Source of the DNA: Lophius americanus
Taxonomy: Eukaryota > Chordata > Actinopteri > Lophiiformes > Lophiidae
Direction of reading: 5' to 3'
DNA: 64,000 nt
NCBI GenBank assembly: GCA_037951165.1
Contig: JBBDHG010000135.1
Span: forward strand, 248,001 to 312,000
The notes beneath the pieces were generated by a model. The model was not told the origin of the DNA. It saw only the letters and a list, made by a program, of their open reading frames with translations, and did not search any database. Shown here in pieces: positions 24,501 through 37,500 of the stretch. The position numbers and the translations under genes were made by a program. How positions within the stretch are numbered: the first letter of the stretch is position 1; every line of letters begins with the position of its first letter.

Positions 24501-25081
24501 CTTTCACTTCTTTTAATTTTTTTCCCCTTCAGCTACACTAATTGTCTCGTGTTTGGATAATAACTTTCAAACATTGTGTTGTATGTTTTCTCAGACGGTC
24601 TTGTCATGTTATGTAAGGTAGTTGAATAGTTATTTTTTTAGATAGCTCACAGATATGAGCAGCACCACTGCCAGACTCTTCTCGGCGATCACACAAAAGC
24701 ATGACTTCTCTCATTCTGGCTTTATTCATCTTCCTTTAGCGTTACAATCTCACAAAAGTAATAAGACAACTTTTTTTTCCAGAGTGACGGTTTTGCTTTT
24801 GAAGCTTTCCTCGAACTGCATGAAAACGCCATCTATATACCTTTTAAAGTCCCTTTTATGAAGCAGTTATCTGTGAGGCCGATGGGCTGTGCCATGAGGC
24901 GCTGTCATCATTCTGCCATCTGTCTTCTCTCCTGCTCTCATGGGGCTCGATTCTCATTCCTTTGATTAATGGATGGAATTTCGCGAGGGGAAAATGAAAC
25001 AGATGATAAGTTGAGGGAAAGGGAGTTGGATTGCTTGACAGAAGATTGAACAATGCAGTCTATAAATACAAGTAGGAGAAC

Positions 25082-25106
25082 TTTTAATAAGAAGCTCTTA
25101 TTAAAA
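25082..25106. repeat. 11-bp perfect hairpin
   Basis: TTTTAATAAGA and its exact reverse complement are separated by AGC. AT-rich short palindrome with no evident role. Confidence 0.9.
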
Positions 25107-28100
25107 ATACTCAAATTATCCTGAATATGCCCTGTAAAAATACTTTATTTTAAAATACAGTGAGCAGCTGTCAACAGCTACCAATGTCTTCTGAAAAAAA
25201 TACTTTGGCAAAGCGAAGAATACTGAAGTATACTTCATTGGTAACTATTAATTTCACTGTTTAGAATTGTTGTTCGTTCACCTTAAATTACAAAAAAAAA
25301 CAACACACAAATATGTCGTAACCTTTCCTTCAGTAATTGGCTTTAGGAGTATCTGAGGAACAATTTAATAACACTTTCTGTAACAAATGTATCTTTGTAG
25401 AAGTTTACATTTTCTTTTAGTTAGAATATTAAGTGTTAAGTGTAGAAATTAAGGTCCGTTCTTGCTGAATGGTTAAAGGTTTTATACTCTAAATGTAAAT
25501 GTACATATATACAAAATCTGTCATTGAGGTTGTCATTGTGATTATGACCCACAGTTTTAGAGATCTAACCCAGTTATCTTGACATTACAATTGTCACTTA
25601 TTAAAGTCAATGAGATCCTTACAATGGAAATTATTTCCCGCTTCCAACACATTAAGAAGACTATTAGTCCAAAACCCCATTACAACCATGGTTGTTCTGC
25701 AGAATAAAAAGCATGTATAGATTTTTTTATCCCTGCATCACTGAAGCCCCGAGTCACCTATTAATCTGCTCACGTCACCATGAATACACCTTCCACCTTC
25801 TATGTTACATGTCATTGTGTGCTCAGGTGCGGAGACTTTATGGCTGTATCAGTCATCTGCAAACATTACTGTGTGCGGTTTGGAGACGGTTTTCATTCAT
25901 GGATCAGTGCCAGGTTACATGGTGCTTTTGTTGTTGATCCTGTTGTTGTAAGTCTGTCCATTTGGTTACTGTTATTCACTGCAGTGCAGCTGACTGAAGC
26001 TTTTGGTTCAGGATTGTCGCAAGCAACGCTTTGAAATCAAGCTTAAATAAACTAGTGCGTAGAGGATCACGTCATTTTTACATTATAACTTCATTATGCA
26101 GATGAAACTGCACATACAATGAGATCATACAATGAGAAGGACAGTTGAAATGCATGTTGTATTTCTTTTGTTTATGTCTTAGATTGTTGTTTTTAACAGT
26201 TTTTAATTCATAATAATGTCCTGGCATTAATGGCCCTTAACAATGGCTTTTGCATTATTTATTGTAATTCACGTTTGACATTGATTTCTTTTGATTTTTA
26301 AGCAAAGGAAAAGGAAAAACTCACAGGTTCCACAAATTTGTATGATAATAAACTGAATGTATCTGGACAAAAATCCAAAGAAGAATGTTTTGTGTTCCAA
26401 AAGAACATTTTCCTGTTTTTTTCACACATTTCCGCATTGATATATTATTTTCTCTTGCTATGCATACATTGATTCATCTTAATCAAACAAATTCAATATT
26501 CACAGAGGTCACACGGTTTTGTATGTTCCAGTCCTCAAGTGGTTCAAACAGTTCAAATTTGATATTTATTTGATGAGAGTATTCTATCAGAAAACCTTTC
26601 TCATCCCATTGGTGCATTTAATGGCTTTTAAAGTCTTTGTTTTTAGGACTTCTCAAATATTGAACAGCATGTCCCCTGAAGTGGCCCTTTTTTAAGGCAT
26701 TCCATATGTCCCTTTTGGACTGTTTATCCCTTTGGGGATCACTGATTCAAATTGATTGTTTCGTTTCATAATAGGCAACTGTACACATATGCTGCATGCC
26801 TACACTCTGTGACCAAAGGACTGATGAAAGATATCAATATTTATTAGAGCATAACAGTTTGATAGTCTGTTGCTGCGTCATTGCTGTAAGGAATTCTTCC
26901 GTTGCACTGCTCAGCTGGCTTGATCGTTTGCTGCATGAGATTCCATCAAATGCGCGGATATAAACAGCACATCTGCTGTATTTTCTTACCCAGTGAGCCT
27001 TCTCATCTCTCCAGCCTGACGTTTATAGCATCGTAAAAAAATGAGAGGTTGAGCTTTTGATTCAAAAACAGGCTAGAAGGATCTGTACAGAGTTGCTTGG
27101 TTGGATTGTTGGTTATAGCTTTCTCAGCACCACCGTCCGCAAAAATCCTCAACCCCATTCGCAATTCTTCTTTTTTCCTGTCAGCTTTCTTGACAACATC
27201 AGCCCATAAGCACCCTTCCCTGTAATGCATTGCATGTCAAATGTTATATCAATATGTCCCTCTAGCCGCCAAAATGTCTCCTGTAATAAGTTTGGCTTCG
27301 GGTCCTCCCCTGTGTGGATAGATTATGCAACCAGGACCCTTTTTAACCCTGAGACCAAAAAGTTGACTCAAGGGCTGAATAGCATTTGTAGTATTTTGTG
27401 CATACTGACTTATCGCCTTAATTTAAATCTATTTTATATTGTTGTGCATCTCTGCTTTCTATCCTTCCTATGGTACCTTGAAATTAACACCTCGGCCTCC
27501 TGAGATTCTAGCATCCATGTGATGGAGCCTACTGGGATGCTCTGGTTTTACCTTTTAGGTGCTAATGAAGAAACATTGAACCTTGAACCTTGTCCCGCAA
27601 TCTATATCTACTCATATTTTCCCAAGGAACAGGAGACTGGCAGATAAGCGGCCACCCATTTCGTGATCCATGTGGAGAGGGATGAGGGGGAGTCAGCCTT
27701 AAATCACCAGGCTTGCCCTTTTCTTCACCATACATAAGCTAATGCTGAGACAATAGATAATAATATGACAGGGCTGTTACTTTGGTGATGCTTGATAATG
27801 TATGAATTGTAGAGCATTTTTTATATTAGTCAACACATAAATCATCATGCTGCTATCCTTAAAGCCGTTTAGAGTGAGTTTGTGGTCACTCTGACAGGAG
27901 AGGGTTAATGAGAGCCGTTGTGTGCCTGGAAAACTTAGTGAGTCACCTCCTACCAATGATGAGTCTCTCATTTGTCCCTGTCATTTCCAGGAACCAGCTA
28001 GCTGTAACTTGTACCATCCCGGAAAAGCAATCCCTCTCCATAATGATGAGAAACAAAGCAAAAGATATGCTGGTTGGAATAACATCTATTATTTAAATCA

Positions 28101-28250
28101 CAAACACTGATGTCAAAAAACTGCACAGTTGAGAAACTGCGACCATTTCATTTTTTAGATGAAAGAATAATAAGACTCTTTGTTAGCGGCTCTGTGGCTC
28201 TGCAAGGCTGTACAACTAGTGCACTTAAAGACAGAGCTTTGAAGTAAATG

Positions 28251-28281
28251 TGAACATGAACATGAACATGAACATGAACAT
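28251..28281 (+). repeat. (TGAACA)n hexamer repeat
   Basis: Five uninterrupted copies of TGAACA plus one base. Confidence 0.95.
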
Positions 28282-28359
28282 GTTCGCATTCTCAAAGCAG
28301 CATTAAGAAGAATGAATTCAATTAACAAAATTTTCCAAACTTTTAGACCACTGTGTCTA

Positions 28360-29270
28360 GGGTGTTTTGAGTTATCGCGCTAAACCAAAGGATTTGCAAT
28401 GGTTCCATAGATTTTTAATGTATATATAGCATCCGCTGCCAGCGAACACGAAATCACTCACGAAATCAAGGCAGTTATTCCTCACACTAAGGTCTATGTG
28501 GTATAGAATTTGAAAATGATCCATGAAATAAATTGTTTGGTTTTTTTTCACGAAGCATTTGGAGCAGATTCAGATGCAGCAGACGCGGAGATGACAATTC
28601 CATTATATTCCCGACTTTTAGGGGATATAATTACACAATTGTCATTCAGTAACTCTTAATATTATTGAAAATGCTTCACTAGAATATAGCCTGTATACAT
28701 GATACGTTTTTTAGCTCACAAAAAAGGAAACGTTTTGTTAACGTAAACGATCGTTGTACACACAGATCAACAAAAATGACTGGAACGCTGTTGTTTGCAT
28801 CCAAACCAGTAGTTGACCTTTCAGCATCCGTACCACAGAAGAAGACGAGGCGTCTGTGTACATGGTTGTCTCCGCATATGACAGTAAAACATTAACAACA
28901 CTACTATTTTGTGGAGGATCGTTTGCAAAGCCAGAAGACTTTGCAGCACAAATAAACAGATAGTCCGACATTGCTAATGTTCTTTTGTCTCCACAAAAAA
29001 TTTAAGAGCAATCTAGGAAGTGTGGCTATGTCTTCACACTTTTCACAAAAATTGCATTTTGAAAGATAACAAGGAGATGGAAAACTGGTGTTTTCAAAAA
29101 ATTACACTCTAGAAGAAGACGAGGCGTCTTTGTGAGAAAACAAACACACTTTGTGAAGTGTGTTTGTGTTCTCAGGTCCCCAAATTGCCAATATATGTTC
29201 ATCAAAAGGCCAAACCACATCAAAAGTTTACTGTTTTCTGTGAAAAAAGTTGTCGTCTACATGAATACTA
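28360..29270. repeat. Old repeat zone, unclassified
   Basis: Contains a segment (28475-28540) also present at 55335-55400, and an exact 19-nt sequence occurring at 28837-28855 and 29111-29129. The text resembles degraded nonautonomous DNA elements. No coding capacity and no clear ends. Confidence 0.4.
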
Positions 29271-31424
29271 AGATGACTAAATGTTAGTCAAAAAAGTCTC
29301 ATGTCAAGTTCATCATTTTACTGAAACCAGGTGTATTGTTTATTATTTCCATCATTTCATTTTTAGCATGTTAGCATATGAACGCTTGCTATAATCTGAC
29401 CAAATGCCCAACCAGAGACACTTGGTTGGAGTCATCTGGCTTTCATTGCTAAAAATTATGCATTATACCAAAATACATTTTCTTCTGACCGACACATTGA
29501 CTAATCCCTTGTGGTCTAATTGACCCAGACGGCCATGCTCGCCATTTATAAAGTCAATTACTTCAACTTCCCGAAGCAGCCCACACCGTTATGATCCTCT
29601 ATCGCCTGCTCTTTAGCTACATTTCTAATGTGGATGCTAACAGTGGGCCAGATGAATTAGTGATGTGGTCTTTCGACATCTCAGGTCAATAATGCATGGC
29701 CTACTCTGCAGAGCGGACTATAGGGATGTCGCTGCTTTATTTAATGCTAACTCCTCTGTGAGGAGAGCACCAGCTGTGGTGACAATTTAGCTAGTTGTGT
29801 AATTTTGACCATTTTTATTGAGGCTTGCCGTGGTTCCAGGAAGTTTAATGTCATTATATATCATTTACATTTACTGGCTCATTTGTAGTCAAATGACAAT
29901 TGAACTTTGTTGATTTCTAAAGGAGCCCCCCAGTTTTACCTCTGAGCCTTTGTCAAGGCAGTCTGCTGTAAGGAGAGATAACAGCCCGACCAAATGAAGA
30001 GCTGCCAGTAATCTTGACAATTAATGCATTTTACGTTACAAGGTTTATTTTTACAGGGGTAATTCACATCAATCCTTCATCTATTAATGTGCTTAAGTAA
30101 AATATCAAACTACCAGGGCTGAAGATAACCTTTAAATCAATTCACGATTTATGTGTTTAATAATGTTTAAAGTTCAGACTATGTGCATATTATCTTAATC
30201 TTTTGCAGCACAGTAAAAAATAAGATTTATTTTTTTAATCTCAGTCGGCCTGGTATCCACTGATCAGACAACATTATAATAAGTGATAGATAAGTCACAA
30301 CTTTCAGTGGGTGGGATGTATCATGCTGTGAACATGTTGTCCTGACAAACAGAGGACAACAGAGGAGCTACTGTTGCACAAAATGCGGATGTTGTAATTG
30401 TCTTAAGACCTCCCACACTACTAATAAATTACTTTATACAGTATCAGGGCCCTTGGCATCATGGATCTGATAAAGTGAGAGTATACCCGTGCAGTGCCGA
30501 GATAAGTTTCTGTTTATAGTGCACCACTTGCAGTCTAGCTGTGTACATTTAATTACAGAGAGGTTTTTTTTTTTCTTGTTTGAGTGTTCCATGTCATGTT
30601 CTTTATTGCTACTCTTTTGGCTTGAGGCTGCATCCGCATCTGCCATGTCAACGTTATGTCCGCAAGTAGGTCGTGTTAACACAATTACTCAAAATCTATT
30701 ACATGGATCAAATTGTTCTCCCACATAGGCCGTAGGGCGAGGAAGAATGGGATTGAATTTAGGAAAGTTCGGTTACATAGGAGCTATATCTCTTAAAAAT
30801 TTAGGGCCACAATTTCTCAAGCATTGGTTTGACTTAGTCCAAATTTGGTCCATATGAATCAAATCGAGGAGAACATTCTTGTTAATATCCAATTTTACTT
30901 ATTTTTAATAGTTCATACACTACTCACTAGCGAGAGCTTTATTACAAAAAAACACAGTATTTCGGACATAACTTCCTAATAGTTAGTTCAATTTCCTCCA
31001 AATTGGGTGAATATAAATCGACTCAAGGAAATATATCTTGTGTGTTACATATTTTTCTCAAATGAATAATATTTAACACACTAAGGATAGATTTTCTTTA
31101 AGAAAAAAAATATTTTTCGAACATAAATTCACATTTCATTTGAGGAGTTCAATGAGGGGGGTTGCTTTGAAAATTCAGGGGATGGGCGGCTTTTAAGATA
31201 CACTAGTACTAGTACTAGTGGATAGAAATACACAATATATAAGTCTGTAAGTGTGAGTTAACCATTGAAAAATAGTTAAATCTGAAGTTAACAGCAACAA
31301 TCTGCAACAATTACTCGATACCATGTTCAAAATTTGGTATATTTGTAATGTAGTCACTTTTTAATCACTGTTACAATTCATGAACTTTGTCATATTCAGT
31401 TTTCTCAAAAATCATATCGATTAA

Positions 31425-31585
31425 AAATTAGCTGTTAAATCTAAATATTAAATGTTGAATTTTAATGTTAAATATGAAATCTAAATGATAAACAGCGGTA
31501 AATGCTATGTCTGAATATGGAATAGAGACCCTAGTCTAAACTAGCGGAAACCTAAATGTTGATTATTAAATATAACTTTGTAATA
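31425..31585. repeat. AT-rich degenerate array (TAAATGTT-type)
   Basis: Recurring short units such as TTAAATCTAAATATTAAATG and TATTAAATGTTG. Related units appear in the opposite orientation at 32.74-32.87 kb, suggesting subterminal repeats of an old element. Confidence 0.5.
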
Positions 31586-31794
31586 TGAAACTAATAAGGA
31601 AATATTTTCTTATATGCAAATTCACACTGTTGGTCAGCAGAATGAAAGCTCATTGAAGAGAGACTGTGCTTTCTATGATCAAGGCCATCTCCATTAGGAT
31701 TATTGAAGATCCCCCCTCTACTCCTCTTAGAATGGTATGCTCCACTGTGGGTCATTTCTCTTCCAATGCTATTCTCCATCTGTCACCTGTACAG

Positions 31795-32045
31795 TGTTGG
31801 TTTTAGCTACGGGCAACATGTGCGCTCGTCCAGGGAGGCATCTTGGCCTGGGGCGGCATGACGCACACATCAATTTAAAAAAAAAATGTGAATGGTGACA
31901 TCGTTGATCGGCTTCCTTTTGCTCATTCTGCACTTCATGTCAACTATAAGGTCAATATGTGGCTCCATGAAGCTGGTTTGGGTGGGCGCCCCTCTATAAT
32001 GGGAGCAGACAGGTTTCTATTGCAGAGAAGAGTCTCACGGTCAGA
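31795..32045. mobile_element. Degraded GC-rich interspersed repeat, copy 1
   Basis: Has TTTAGCTACGGGCAAC, CCAGGGAGGCATCTTG, GGGGCGGCATGACG, a TTGCTCATTCTGCACTTCA segment and GGGTGGGCGCCCCTCT, in the same order as in the copy at 43.76 kb. Probably a nonautonomous DNA transposon. No intact transposase. Confidence 0.5.
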
Positions 32046-32582
32046 GGTGGGAGATGGGGAGGGGCGGCAAAGCATGGAGTTGAACGATCAGAACGTATGA
32101 TGACGGATATACATGGAAAGACCTGCCAGGCAGATGGTGGCCGAGATCACTGTTCATAAAAAGTTTGAAAGGGAAAATATTCCCTGTCCCCAACGTAGAT
32201 TTAGAAAACACAGAGCTTACAGAGAACATCTGAAAGCACCAACAACACACAGGTGGGAAAATATTATATATACTATAGGTAAAGCCATTTTTAATGATTC
32301 AAAACCTGCACAGAACATCTGTCTTTTTAAGAAACTGTGTCTTTAAGGTAAAAATGTAGTTCGTTTCATTGATTTTTTTATTGCACACCTTTTTAACGTG
32401 TAAGACACAGAATCTGAGAATATAGATGTCAGTCTGACGCCTCAAAGAGGACGATGTCCGATTGACAGTTGTTCATTGGGGCAGAGCTCCACCTGCACTC
32501 CACTTACAGAGACAGAAGTTTTTCACTTCTCCGACTGACTGAGTCAATTATAAGGGCGGCCGCGTGATAATTTCCTTTAAAA

Positions 32583-32722
32583 TACGATAATTTTGAGCCT
32601 CTGGCACTCCAATACTCCATCTCCCATCTGGCAAGGCTGCCTCTTGCCAATGTAAACTGGGATAGGCTCCAGCCCAACCATGACCCTGAACAGGATAAGT
32701 AGTTACAGATAATGGATGGATG
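32583..32722 (+). mobile_element. LINE-type 3' end with GATG tail
   Basis: Contains CTGGGATAGGCTCCAGCCCA, ACCATGACCCTGAACAGGAT, then AATGGATGGATG, a familiar 3' terminus of fish retroelements. The GATG tail places it on the + strand. Confidence 0.7.
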
Positions 32723-32739
32723 CATAAATGGATCAAATT

Positions 32740-32870
32740 ATATTTTAGATTTAACATTCAGATCCAAAATGTTTGTTTATTATCTAGCGCTTAGAGTCAA
32801 CATTTAATAACTAGATTTTAAAATGTAACATTCTTATTTAACATCAATTTCTATATCTTATTCGGTACGT
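32740..32870. repeat. AT-rich degenerate array, inverted relative to 31.4 kb
   Basis: Units such as TTTAGATTTAACATTCAGAT and CAACATTTAATA are the reverse complement of units at 31.43-31.58 kb. No longer unit is conserved. Confidence 0.45.
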
Positions 32871-34054
32871 TCTTAGACTAAATGTGTATAGGATAATTGT
32901 CATAAATACTGCTGTGAATGACATTCTAATAGATATCACATCAATTCTTAATCATTGTTTGGAGCTACATCTGGCTGCTGATGTCAGCTTGTGTTAATTT
33001 ACAATTACTCCAGATTATGGATTACACATAATAGGATATACATCCTAGGAGTGGGATTACAAGAGGAAGTGATTATTTTTTACTCATAAAATTCTTCTGT
33101 TTAATTTCATAAGTAAAGCATAATTCTCTCCATCGAGCAATATGTGAGTAATTGATAAGGTCTGAGGCCTGAGAAAAAAAGTAGTTGAGTTACCCAGCTC
33201 CTTTTCCATGCAAGTTAAGTTCAACACTTTTGAGTGATTATGCAGAAACATAGACGTTCATTTCTTTTGGGGCATTGCTGTACCAGTAACTGTAAGTCAA
33301 CCCTATCTGAGAAAATGAGACATTCGTAGGATTCTAAAAACTGCCATCTGTTGCTGCTATTAGACATAAAAGGAGTTTTGATTTATTGGATACCTGCATA
33401 ACAGTTGGTCTGATGTGATTAATAATGCATGTGCAACTTATCAAAACGATGCAGGCAAGGATTCAATATTCCTGATTGTTCATCAATTTTTATTTCCCCT
33501 TTCTTCTGCACAGCCTGTTTGGCAAGACTGCTGACACTATTTTGGTGATTAATTATAAATTACATGTGTCTCTCCAGTGGGTTGGCCCACATTTAATCAT
33601 AAAGGAGGCTCCAGACATATGAGTGTCCTTTCGGTAGTGAGCGTTTCATTGATGACAGGGAAGCTGCTGGTTTAAGTCTCTGTTACTCAAAGAACATCGG
33701 TTTGATCAATGTGATGATGAGTGGAATTTACTTCTATGGTTGCTTGGTGTATGAAATCATATTTTTGTCACTGCAGAACTAATTTTCCACCGTATTTTCC
33801 GTATGTTATATTTTACCATAATTATCTACAGTATGTTATGGTTAATTGTATTTCACTCCAATATATTATTGTTTCCTGGTATTCTTTATTGTATCAGTTA
33901 TCGTGATTTTCTACAGTATGTGATGTATTACTGTGCTTTACATGGTTTGAGTTGTAACTTTTGAAATAATACACAGCTTTCTACTGTGAATAGGATACAG
34001 AAATCAGCATTAAAAAAAAGCATAAACACAGAAAATTTCTGTGGATTTTTGGAC

Positions 34055-34132
34055 ATTTGATTCCATGTGGGAGGAAGCCAGACCACCTAGAGGGAACCCA
34101 TGTAAACACAAGGAAGACATGCAAACTCCTCT
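34055..34132 (+). repeat. Fragment of widespread fish repeat
   Basis: ATGTGGGAGGAAGCCAGACC, AGAGGGAACCCATGTAAACA and AGACATGCAAACTCC appear in the order found in an abundant fish interspersed repeat. Only about 80 nt remain. Orientation and class are uncertain. Confidence 0.6.
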
Positions 34133-34331
34133 GATTCAGATCCTTTTTTTTCCTTCTTTTTTTATTGTGGTCAAGCATTTCCTGTATTGTTTATTTCTTT
34201 TGCAGGGGTGGAGGACGGGGTGGCATTGGCGGATAATTGGCCGAAATTGGCTGTCAGCTTTCAAACCATTGTTATTACATATGTCAGCCAATGGAATTTA
34301 GTCAACCTGTAATCTTTTCTTGCATCATAAA

Positions 34332-34579
34332 GGGGGGGCGGCTGTGGCTCAGTGGGTAGAGCGGCCGTCTCCCAATCAGAAGATCGGAAGGTAGCCGGTT
34401 CGAATCCCACCAGGGTCTACTTGTCGTAGGGTCCTTGAGCAAGACCCTGAATCCTTAGCTCCCCGGGCGCTCCACGAGGGGCTGCCCACTGCTCCCTCAG
34501 GGATGGGTCAAATGCAGAGAAGTAATTTCACTATGTTGTGCTCTGTATGACTGTGTGACTAATAAAGGATTCTTTAAAG
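34332..34579 (+). mobile_element. tRNA-derived SINE
   Basis: A tRNA-like head has box A TGGCTCAGTGGG (34345-34356) and box B GGTTCGAATCCC (34397-34408). It is followed by a core with GTCCTTGAGCAAGACCCTGA and a tail GGGTCAAATGCAGAGAAG to AATAAAGGATTCTTTAAAG. This is the plan of a widespread percomorph SINE. It is well preserved, so it is relatively young. A real tRNA gene is excluded by the poor cloverleaf 3' half and the attached tail. Confidence 0.85.
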
Positions 34580-37500
34580 TATATCACAAAAGATAAAACA
34601 TTTTTGAGAAGAGTTTCTCAACACTGTGCAGCTCCGGCGCAGATCTATGTTGAAAAGGCCTCCTGGTTTGTTTTGGGATTCCGTTAAGCAGTAGAGTCAC
34701 CCTGCTCCTTGCAAATTTTATAAATTTTGCACACTTGAGAACAAGTTGTTACAATGTTTTGTTCTTACTTCATGTTCATTTTTTTTTTTTTAATTATGCT
34801 TTTTTTTTTAATTCTCTTGTTTGCATTTCCATTGCAAGTAAAACGACGAATGACTGAGCTCACATGCACAGCGAGGTCATATAATTAATGCACCAACTGT
34901 AAAAGTATTTTATGGCATAATGCCCGCTCTATAAGTGTATTTTAAGTATTCTTGTAAAAGACAGATGATCAACTTGTCCCATTACTGAAGCAGGCAGATT
35001 TCAGGGTAGCTATAAGATGATTAATATGAAGGCTGTAATTGAGATGTAAAGCAAAAAGGTCATCCTGTTAAAACTTAATCGCCTAAATGTTGTTATGTAA
35101 CCAGACAAGCAAACAACAGTTCTCTCTCTTCATTTCAGCGAGTTGCTCTGAAGGTCTTACTCTATATTACTCAGATCCGGACATTAATCTTTGCACTTCA
35201 CAGTCCACTCAGACGTTTATGTAACCCAACTTGGCCGCTGCTCTAGCGAAGAGGTGCAGGGCAGTAAGGGGGAAGGGAGAGAGGGAGACAAAACAGTGAC
35301 AGAGCAGGGGAGAAGAGTGAGCATGGTGCGTGAATAAAAGAGTGTCCTACTCAATATCTCACATTTTACCAACACATTTGTATGTTGATTTCTGAGTATG
35401 TCAGCATTTCTTCATCTGCACCTCTGCAAACTAGTTTCCGAGTAAATGTATTCATAAAAAAAACAGATAATGGAAACAGGTGCAGAGAGAATGCAGGTCT
35501 TCATCATTATGATCAGTTTTTGATCTGGGCATATATTTGTGACTGAATCATCCACAGAGATGAATGTAAAGTGTACCTAGTGTCCAGAAAACCTTTAATG
35601 ATTCACACTGGGACATTCTGTGATACTGTCATTGCATTTAAAAAAATATACTCAGACAGACAGAATGTGAGCTAGGCTTCTTACTCCGTCCTCAAGAGGA
35701 GTCATGTCCAGATAGCCTTGGACAGATGGACCCCTGATCTTGCACCTTTCTTTGATGTTAAGATTGAGTTTTCTAAGGCATTGATCATTGAATTCAAAAA
35801 TTTGATAAGTGACCTTTGAGGGATTTGTATGCTGTGCCATTTCTATCTCAGTCTTAAAAGCAAGAGGTGGATAATTACTACACAACATTTAATCCATAAG
35901 ATGTATTCATTATTCAATTCAAGGGTAGAAAATGACACAGATACACTTAAACTATTTCGCTTGAAGGATGCATGAAAATGCAGGGATGTGTGTATGGATG
36001 GATGATGGATGAGTTGAAAAATGAATGGACAAGCACTCATTGACCTTTTTGACAATAATTAGATCATAAATTGAGTATAAATGGATGATCTTGCAAAACA
36101 AAGTCATGGCTCTGTCTCTGCATGTAGTACTTTAACTCACTTTCGCATTAGCACATTTAGTTAATTCCCCTCATTGTGGTGCTCAAAGGATTGTAGCTTC
36201 CTTGAAATTTACAAGGGGTCTTGTTTTTAGCCCGGGAATAAAAAAGGTAGGCAGCGACCACTTGCTTATGCGCTTTCTCAGCCAGCACATATTATGTATG
36301 AAACTGGATCCGATGACTTGCAAATTTATGAAGCATTTCCACTTTTTGATCTACCTGCAGTGCCCTGGGCCAATCTGAAGCTACTGAGAGGGATGTGTGT
36401 CTTGAATAAATTCTTACATTTCCTGGATATCCTTTTCACTTTGGTGAAGCCAATCATTTCTACAAGGGCTGCTGACAACATTATAGGCAGGAAAGCTGCG
36501 TGACAAACACACTCAGTTAGTGTTTTGTGAAAAGGGTCATGTGACTCTAATCTTCCTGTGTTATCACCCAAGTTTTTAGTCACACATGAGAAACAGAGAG
36601 CAGATAAAGGTGAACCTGTTCCATAGTCTCTGAACATTACATTCCTTATGAATACCTTTACACAGTGTGGCTAATATTTTGGCTGATTCCATTTAGAGAT
36701 GCTCAGAGTTTGTCCAAGAGGTTAAGGAAGGAGGGAAGGAGGTCATTCGGTTAAAAATGCAGCCGCGTTGATATCCATAAAAAGCTGTATTTCCATGCAT
36801 TCCGCAGACTTGATGATGTTTATTATTTGCGTTTACTATTTCAACCTTTTTGGCCTGAAATACACGTTTGAGTTGTCCTAACTTGTGTCATAAGTCTATA
36901 TTTATGACACATGAGGACCATGATACCGGTTTGGATATGTTGATAAGTAGACAATATTTTGCTTACCAGCTGAGATAGGACACACTGTCTTGCTCTCCTA
37001 ACTGAAGATAAGAAGTTCCTTTGTTTAGGGAGATGTCAGTACTGGAGAGTGGACACCTAAAATGCATGGTTGTCTATACAAAATAAAGCCAGAATCCATT
37101 TAAACCTGCAAGAAACAGAACTGGCCCTCACACCGCTGCATTATCTGGGATTTAATGAATATTGAAATTATGTTTTCAGGCTAGTACTTTATCCAACATT
37201 TGAAGTTTTGAGCATAAACATGGAACTGTTTCATGGCTAAACATCAGGATTTGCTTTGACGCCATGGCTTTGAATCCTGTAGTTAAGGAGATTCTGCTGA
37301 TGCCAGATCAAATAAATCAAGTTAATTTGTTTTGGTGGATTTTATTAAATCCCCTGCACATAACCAAAAAATTCCATCTCATTTCAAAATAGCAAACAAG
37401 CTATTGGGTTTTGGTCATGGAGACTAGAGGTAGATTTTGATGATAGACATGATGATACACACTTTTCTTTTGGTCGATGGGCTAGTAGGAGTAAACCAAA

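Noticed and set aside
34332..34410. Possible tRNA gene
   Set aside because: Box A and box B are present, but the acceptor stem does not close and the head is fused to a SINE body and tail.
36326..36637. 103-codon minus-strand frame in intron 1
   Set aside because: No family resemblance and an overlapping open frame on the other strand; likely chance.
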